Of a stretch of DNA of 10,071 nt, positions 6,311 to 10,071 are shown piece after piece (positions within the stretch are counted from its first letter, which is position 1; each line of letters begins with the position of its first letter). The translations under genes were made by a program, and so were the position numbers. The stretch comes from Collinsella sp. GTDB taxonomy: Bacteria; Actinomycetota; Coriobacteriia; Coriobacteriales; Coriobacteriaceae. Location: assembly GCA_019414465.1 (NCBI GenBank), contig DXLY01000066.1, positions 1-10,071 of the forward strand, in the 5' to 3' direction. The notes beneath the pieces were generated by a model. It was given only the letters and a program-made list of their open reading frames with translations. It was not told where the DNA came from and did no database searches.

Positions 6311-7849
6311 CTATTCCGCATCGACCACGCGGAGCAGATATGCCACGCGCGTTGCGGCCGTGCACTTAAAACGCTCGTCCGCGCGAACTCCGGCGACCCA
6401 CACCACGGCACCCCCCGGCGCCGTCCTCACCATGGGCACGCCGGCGCGCTCGGAAACGGGAATGCGAGCCTCACCTAGCAAATCGGATACTTTCTTGCTT
6501 CGGCCACTCATCCCTAACGGGCACATCACGTCTCCCGGCGCGGGACCGTCCACCCACAGGCGCGCCAATCGCGCCTCGGCAGGGATCTCGCCACGCGAGC
6601 CCGACAGGATCCGCTCACTATCGCTGTCGGCAAAACCCAGGGCAGCCGCGTCTACCAAAGCTGTCACTTCCCCGGCAGCCGCAAGCTCACGGGCGCGGCG
6701 CACGATATCGCATCCCGGCTCAACAGCCATCGGTTCTGTGACCAGCATACGTCCCCCGCCCAACGGCAAACGACCGGGTACGGTAACCCAGTCCGCGACC
6801 AGGCCCTCGCGAGCCGCCGGCGCCTTAAACGCCAGCATGCCAAACTCAATGCGTGCGTCAATCCCCGCCGGAAGCGTGACCGAGCCGGTGCCCTCGGCAA
6901 CGCAGGAAAGGACTCGCTCCACATGTCGCATCTCGGGACGAGCGTCCGGATCGATGCGCTTAATCGCCAGTCGCACGATGCGCCGCGCGATTACCACCTC
7001 AGCCGCAGCCAGGCGCCTGGCATCGAGCACCAGTGCGCCCGCTGCCTCTTTGCGCAAACAGCTTCGAAACGCCTGTGCCGAAAGCTGAGACAAAAACGCG
7101 TCCTCATCGCCTAAGATCTCGCAGGCGGCGCCAATCGTCTTGCAGACGCTCGCGTTGCGCTGCGCCACCACTGGCATTACTCGATGGCGCACGTAGTTTC
7201 GCAGATACGAGATATCCTCATTGCTCTCGTCTTCACGCCACGGCTGACCATTTACCTGTAGATAGCCCACGAGCTCGCCATGAGTTAGGTCGAGCAAGGG
7301 ACGTACCACGATATTCCTCCGGCGAGGAATGCTCGATAGGCCAGCGGGCCCCGAACCCTTAATCGCGTTCATCAAAAACGTTTCCGCGCGATCCGAAGAC
7401 GTGTGCGCGGTGCAGATACGAGCCGCCGTTCGCGGTGCCCCCGTCTGGGCGCAGAGCTCGCGAACATACCTCCGCGCCGCGGCATAGCGCACTTCGCGGG
7501 CCGCGGCCTCAATATTGCCCGACTCCCCATCAAAATAAGCGTGCTCCACGCACAGCGGTAAACCATATTTCGCGCAGAGCTCACGCACAAAGGCCTCGTC
7601 GCCATCGGACGCCTTGCCGCGCAGATGATGGTTTACATGCAGCACATGCAGGCGCTCGCGAGCAATGGGGGCAACACCGCGCCCGTCTTGGATATCCAGC
7701 TTTGATGTGCACGCCATAAGAAGCAGTGCCGTCGAGTCCGCGCCGCCTGATACCATGAGCACGACAGGAGCAGCCTGCTGCCTCGTTCGGGTCTCATCGA
7801 CTGCCCCGGGCACGGCATGGTGTCCGTAATGCTGTGATACCGTAGGCAT
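6311..7849 (-). CDS. tilS: tRNA(Ile)-lysidine synthase TilS
   Basis: TilS uses ATP and lysine to convert C34 of the CAU-anticodon tRNA-Ile2 to lysidine, so that it reads AUA and is charged with isoleucine. The 512-residue protein shows the ATP-pyrophosphatase P-loop SGGADS at 34-39 in the N-terminal nucleotide-binding domain, then LHVNHHLRG, CTAHTSSDRAETFLMN and the GLSSIPRRR region typical of TilS. A C-terminal TilS_C-like domain holds GDVMCPLGMSGRSKKVSDLL and a VVWVAGVRADERF ending. The length suits the long form with N-terminal, middle and C-terminal domains. The ATG at 7849 has a strong GAGGAGG site six bases upstream. It is first in the tilS, hpt, ftsH series and diverges from the walJ-like gene across 48 bp. 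Confidence 0.96.
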   Translation of the reverse strand: MPTVSQHYGHHAVPGAVDETRTRQQAAPVVLMVSGGADSTALLLMACTSKLDIQDGRGVAPIARERLHVLHVNHHLRGKASDGDEAFVRELCAKYGLPLCVEHAYFDGESGNIEAAAREVRYAAARRYVRELCAQTGAPRTAARICTAHTSSDRAETFLMNAIKGSGPAGLSSIPRRRNIVVRPLLDLTHGELVGYLQVNGQPWREDESNEDISYLRNYVRHRVMPVVAQRNASVCKTIGAACEILGDEDAFLSQLSAQAFRSCLRKEAAGALVLDARRLAAAEVVIARRIVRLAIKRIDPDARPEMRHVERVLSCVAEGTGSVTLPAGIDARIEFGMLAFKAPAAREGLVADWVTVPGRLPLGGGRMLVTEPMAVEPGCDIVRRARELAAAGEVTALVDAAALGFADSDSERILSGSRGEIPAEARLARLWVDGPAPGDVMCPLGMSGRSKKVSDLLGEARIPVSERAGVPMVRTAPGGAVVWVAGVRADERFKCTAATRVAYLLRVVDAE

Positions 7850-7877
7850 TTGCTTCCTCCTCTATTCGTCCGCACCC

Positions 7878-7883
7878 ATTGTA
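7878..7883 (-). promoter_or_regulatory. Candidate -10 box for tilS
   Basis: TACAAT on the minus strand (5 of 6 to consensus) is 28 bp before the tilS start and upstream of its ribosome-binding site. Its -35 region would fall near the start of the divergent gene, and no good hexamer is seen. The 48-bp gap must hold the divergent control signals unless they overlap coding sequence. Confidence 0.3.
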
Positions 7884-7897
7884 TCCTTTGGAATCTT

Positions 7898-8707
7898 ATG
7901 TCTCGTCTGCACCTTCATATCCTTGGCAGCGGCTCAAAAGGCAACTGCGCGCTCATCGAAGGCCCCCGGGGGCTCATCATGATTGACGACGGTCTTTCTC
8001 GCCGCGAGACATTAAAGCGCATGGCAGAACTGGGACTCTCGGCAGACAACGTCTCGGCTCTTCTCATTACTCATGAGCATAGCGATCACATCAAGGGTCT
8101 CGATGTCTGGTGCAAGCACTGGCACGGTCACCTCTTTGCCAGCAGGGGCACACTTTCGAGCAAAGAAAATCTTTCGCATCTGCCTGTCGAGGAATTCGAC
8201 CCCGGTGACACCCTATCCATTGCCGGCATCCACGTGCAAACCTACTCAACATCACACGATGTCATAAATCCAATCGGCTTTCGATTCGACGCCCTCGATG
8301 ATTCCATCGGCTTTGCTACCGACACCGGAGAGCTATCGAGCCAAGCCATGAACACCCTCAAAGATTGTCGAGTCCTCGCGCTCGAAAGCAACCACGATGT
8401 GACCATGCTGCGCGAGGGAGAATATCCCCGCTTTCTTCAGGAGCGCATCCTGTCTGCAAGGGGACACCTCTCCAACGGCCAAGCCGCCGAAGCCGCGCGC
8501 GAACTTGTTACCGATCGCACCGAACAGCTCATTGCCATGCATATCAGCCAAGACAACAATCGTCCGAGCCTTACCGTCAAAAGCTATGCCAAAGCTCTAG
8601 CCGCAACCCTGGATGACGAGCTCGGCAGCTCCGCCACCCTTCTCCAAGGATCGCGAAAACTCTCGATACGCCCCGCAAGCCAGTATCGGCCAGCAACCAT
8701 TCAATAG
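7898..8707 (+). CDS. walJ: Metallo-beta-lactamase-fold hydrolase, WalJ/YycJ family
   Basis: This 269-residue MBL-fold protein is of the YycJ/WalJ type, which in Bacillus and streptococci sits with the WalRK system and is thought to be a DNA exonuclease linking replication and cell division. The N-terminal LGSGSKGNC (9-17) is the family marker. Two-metal site residues are visible: THEHSDH at 58-64, His120 in STSHD, Asp142 in TDTG, the ESNHD motif at 163-167, GHLSN at 189-193, and a late His215 in AMHIS. I chose the ATG at 7898 because the family homology starts there; a start at 7850 would overlap the tilS control region. The ribosome-binding site is weak (TTGGAAT). There is no walRK here, so the neighbourhood differs from Firmicutes; function is inferred from family only. 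It ends at a strong terminator. Confidence 0.87.
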   Translation: MSRLHLHILGSGSKGNCALIEGPRGLIMIDDGLSRRETLKRMAELGLSADNVSALLITHEHSDHIKGLDVWCKHWHGHLFASRGTLSSKENLSHLPVEEFDPGDTLSIAGIHVQTYSTSHDVINPIGFRFDALDDSIGFATDTGELSSQAMNTLKDCRVLALESNHDVTMLREGEYPRFLQERILSARGHLSNGQAAEAARELVTDRTEQLIAMHISQDNNRPSLTVKSYAKALAATLDDELGSSATLLQGSRKLSIRPASQYRPATIQ

Positions 8708-8721
8708 ACTGTCCTAAACAG

Positions 8722-8757
8722 CAAAAGGGGCCGGGAATCGCTTCCCAGCCCCTTTTG
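8722..8757. terminator. Bidirectional intrinsic terminator between walJ and hsp20
   Basis: CAAAAGGGGC (8722-8731) pairs perfectly with GCCCCTTTTG (8748-8757). After one mismatch an inner GGGAA/TTCCC stem closes on the loop TCGC. T-rich sequence follows on the plus strand (TTTTGTTGTCCTTT) and a TTTT run is part of the stem on the minus strand. It lies between converging genes. Confidence 0.88.
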
Positions 8758-8789
8758 TTGTCCTTTAATAGCGAAGAACACCAACGAAG

Positions 8790-9221
8790 TTATTCGATGG
8801 AGATCTTCGTAACGTTCTTCTTCTCGACGATCTTGGGAACCGTAACGGTCAGGATGCCGTCAGCGTACTTAGCCGAGAGGCCCTCGCTCGAAGCGTCCTT
8901 AAGATACACGCCACGCGTCGCGCTGTACGAGCTGAACTCCTTCTGCAGGAAGTTCTTGCCCTCGTTCTCCTCGTCTTCCTCGACATTCACGCTAATGGAC
9001 AGACGGCCCTCGTTAAGCTCGACATCGATATCGTCCTTGGCGACGCCGGTCAGATAAGCCTTGACCTCATAGCCATCGCCCTTATCCTCAACGTCAACGG
9101 GGAACGCCTTAGAGGCAATCGAGCTGTTCGCTAGGTCGCTCATATCATCAAACAGATCGAACAGCGAGCTTGCAGAGGGACGAACGCCAAAAACCGAACG
9201 ATAAGGAACCATGCTTGCCAT
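8790..9221 (-). CDS. Small heat-shock protein, Hsp20/alpha-crystallin family
   Basis: This 143-residue cytoplasmic chaperone should bind unfolding proteins without ATP and assemble into oligomers. The N-terminal part (MASMVPYRSVFG onward, with a Phe/Leu-rich SLFDLFDDM) is typical of the variable arm. The alpha-crystallin domain runs from about residue 40 (FPVDVEDKGDGYEV) to about 133, with the AKYADGILTVTVPK block close to the family A-x-x-x-n-G-v-L signature. The end, KISIE, supplies the C-terminal I-x-I motif that docks on neighbouring subunits. I chose the ATG at 9221 for its AAGGAG site eight bases upstream; a longer in-frame start at 9356 would add 45 unlike residues encoded by the promoter region. 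AT-rich dyads upstream suggest regulation, but I see no exact CIRCE or HAIR operator. Confidence 0.95.
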   Translation of the reverse strand: MASMVPYRSVFGVRPSASSLFDLFDDMSDLANSSIASKAFPVDVEDKGDGYEVKAYLTGVAKDDIDVELNEGRLSISVNVEEDEENEGKNFLQKEFSSYSATRGVYLKDASSEGLSAKYADGILTVTVPKIVEKKNVTKISIE

Positions 9222-9287
9222 GTTTACCACTCCTTTATAGGACTGCCGAGTCATCCTCCAGGTGACTGGGACTTCTTTTGACGCTCT

Positions 9288-9316
9288 TATATATGCCCAC
9301 CCAGTGCTCATATATA
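9288..9316. promoter_or_regulatory. AT-rich inverted repeat upstream of hsp20
   Basis: TATATATG (9288-9295) and CATATATA (9309-9316) are exact inverted copies with a 13-bp spacer, so centre-to-centre distance is 21 bp, two helical turns. On the minus strand the TATATAA near 9287-9293 could serve as an hsp20 -10 box, which would put the dyad over the promoter. No convincing -35 hexamer is seen. AT-rich sequence yields such repeats easily, so confidence is modest. Confidence 0.4.
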
Positions 9317-9453
9317 CATCGACTATAAAGTTTTTTGAGTCCAGTACTATAAGCATATCTAAGTGCGTATGACTCAGGTTTTAGGAAGGTTAAGGTTCTT
9401 TGAACCAGAGCTTAAATACCGAGTATGTCCCCAGCTACAAATAACAAGGGGCT

Positions 9454-9459
9454 TACAAT
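9454..9459 (+). promoter_or_regulatory. Candidate -10 box for the 9499 gene
   Basis: TACAAT (5 of 6 to consensus) lies 39 bp before the start codon. There is no good -35 hexamer at the usual distance. It matches the TACAAT boxes seen before the PHP, aminotransferase and tilS genes, which is the main support. Confidence 0.35.
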
Positions 9460-9498
9460 GAGCGCGTACACGTTGTTGGTAACGAGCTAAAGGGCATC

Positions 9499-9966
9499 AT
9501 GGACGACCAAAACCAGAACAATATGTTTATGCCGACGCAGGGGGAAGATACTTCCACGCAGCCGCCACGGTTCCATCGCCCCCACATCTCGCAAGAGCCC
9601 ATTAATGATCCGGAGCCCGAGTATGTGACGAGAAATCGATATCAAACGCTCGAGGATGCCCAAACGGGACGCAAACATATGGGCGTCGCCTCGGGAGACC
9701 CTGTATATCTGAAAGACGCACCATTATCTAAAAACAGCGCAGCTAGTGATGAGCCGATGAAAGCATCCGCCGCTCATCAACAAAGAGGTCCTCGACCAAA
9801 GCAAACCTTGACGCATTCGGCTCGCTATCTCGAAACGCCAAAACAGGGAAAATCAATCTTCGTTTCGTCAAGTAAACGACGCAAGCAGCATCGACTGACA
9901 ATCCTGCTTTTGATCATTGCATCCATAGCAGTTGCCCTTGTTATTCGTTTTATTGTCTTTAAATAA
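9499..9966 (+). CDS. Unrecognised small protein with a single C-terminal membrane anchor
   Basis: I do not recognise this 155-residue protein. Residues 1 to about 125 are polar, rich in Gln, Asn, Pro, Ser and Thr, with no signal peptide, no Cys and no evident fold; it looks mostly disordered. A basic patch SSKRRKQHR (124-132) precedes one hydrophobic helix (about 133-154) that ends two residues before the C-terminus. By the positive-inside rule the N-terminal part should be cytoplasmic, so this looks like a tail-anchored protein. The ATG at 9499 has AAAGGG four bases upstream, and the coding sequence is less GC-rich than its neighbours. It is flanked by the hsp20 divergent region and a terminator, so it is probably a single-gene unit. 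It could instead be a divergent adaptor or the leftover end of a larger membrane protein. No function is proposed. Confidence 0.75.
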   Translation: MDDQNQNNMFMPTQGEDTSTQPPRFHRPHISQEPINDPEPEYVTRNRYQTLEDAQTGRKHMGVASGDPVYLKDAPLSKNSAASDEPMKASAAHQQRGPRPKQTLTHSARYLETPKQGKSIFVSSSKRRKQHRLTILLLIIASIAVALVIRFIVFK

Positions 9967-9997
9967 AAGCTCAATACCAAAAAGAATTAAATCGTCT

Positions 9998-10020
9998 GGC
10001 GTAAATGAGTCATTTATGCC
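9998..10020. repeat. 23-bp near-perfect palindrome upstream of the last terminator
   Basis: Arms GGCGTAAATGA (9998-10008) and TCATTTATGCC (10010-10020) are inverted copies around a central G, with a single mismatch at the fourth position. It lies between the stop of the membrane-protein gene and the 10035 hairpin. It may be an operator-like site, part of the mRNA 3' structure, or a short repeat; it shares an AAATGA/TCATTT core with the 3355 palindrome. Confidence 0.55.
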
Positions 10021-10034
10021 CGGTAAACGCAAAA

Positions 10035-10062
10035 AAGGGGGAGGCCGCGAGGCCTCCCCCTT
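10035..10062. terminator. Strong hairpin terminator at right edge, probably bidirectional
   Basis: AAGGGGGAGGCC (10035-10046) pairs perfectly with GGCCTCCCCCTT (10051-10062) around a GCGA loop. The plus-strand tail is TTCTCAGTTC (weak). The minus-strand side is followed by a TTTTTT run, so it would be a strong terminator for a minus-strand gene to the right of the window. It is 68 bp past the membrane-protein gene. Confidence 0.85.
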
Positions 10063-10071
10063 CTCAGTTCA

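Larger units (their letters stand above)
9222..9498. other. AT-rich divergent intergenic region between hsp20 and the membrane-protein gene
   Basis: These 277 bp hold no credible gene. They hold the 9288-9316 dyad, a near-repeat ACTATAAAG / ACTATAAG on the plus strand (9322-9330 and 9346-9353, 24 bp apart), an AGTCA/TGACT inverted pair with 9-bp spacer (9249-9267) in the hsp20 leader, and the exact GGTTC-TTT-GAACC dyad (9394-9406). The region is clearly more AT-rich than the flanking genes. Confidence 0.6.

Noticed and set aside
6162..7088. A 308-codon plus-strand frame opposite tilS
   Set aside because: Antisense to a clear tilS gene, Arg/Ser/Ala-rich shadow composition and no recognisable domain.
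7850..7897. Longer start for the walJ-like gene at 7850
   Set aside because: It would begin next to the tilS start and cover its control signals; family homology begins at 7898.
9222..9356. Longer hsp20 start at 9356 adding 45 residues
   Set aside because: The added residues do not look like Hsp20, they cover the AT-rich promoter region, and the start at 9221 has a good AAGGAG site.
9358..9378. Possible HspR (HAIR) operator, TCTAAGT-N7-ACTCAGG
   Set aside because: The right half matches 6 of 7 to ACTCAAG but the left half only 4 of 7 to CTTGAGT, and it is about 140 bp from the hsp20 start. Too weak to call.
9394..9406. GGTTC-TTT-GAACC dyad as an operator for the 9499 gene
   Set aside because: A 5-bp arm pair is expected by chance fairly often; listed in the intergenic entry but not claimed as an operator.

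Overview
The window looks like ordinary chromosome from a high-GC Actinomycetota bacterium. Gene content, the tilS-hpt-ftsH order and codon usage suggest Coriobacteriia, probably Collinsella or a close relative. That is recognition from memory, not a search result. There are eight protein genes with good family support and one unrecognised small membrane protein. I see no rRNA, tRNA, CRISPR array, transposase gene or phage gene.

Layout, left to right. The 3' part of an RlmD/RlmCD-type rRNA uracil-5 methyltransferase gene (+) enters from the left edge and ends at a bidirectional hairpin terminator. Six genes follow on the minus strand; in transcription order (right to left) they are tilS, hpt and ftsH, then a terminator and a long palindrome, then a fold-type I PLP aminotransferase, then a hairpin and a PHP-domain phosphoesterase. 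A walJ/yycJ-type metallo-beta-lactamase-fold gene (+) diverges from tilS across only 48 bp. It converges on an Hsp20 small heat-shock gene (-) through another bidirectional terminator. A 277-bp AT-rich region with several dyads separates hsp20 from a divergent gene (+) for a small, probably C-terminally anchored membrane protein. The window ends in a strong hairpin that could also terminate a minus-strand gene lying just to the right.

Function. Most genes are housekeeping: tRNA-Ile2 lysidine formation (TilS), purine salvage (Hpt), membrane protein quality control (FtsH), protein aggregation control (Hsp20), rRNA methylation (RlmD) and a WalJ-type nuclease-fold protein. hpt and ftsH are nearly abutting (1 nt between stop and start, with the ftsH ribosome-binding site inside the hpt end), so they form one translation-linked unit. 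tilS lies just upstream with a probable hpt promoter between them.

Nothing here amounts to a clear new system. The most notable non-coding item is a 60-bp near-perfect palindrome with TTGGGGACAG arms (3355-3414), which resembles a REP/MITE-type element. Second-line items are a dyad over the hpt promoter, AT-rich dyads upstream of hsp20, the unrecognised tail-anchored protein and a 23-bp palindrome near the right end.
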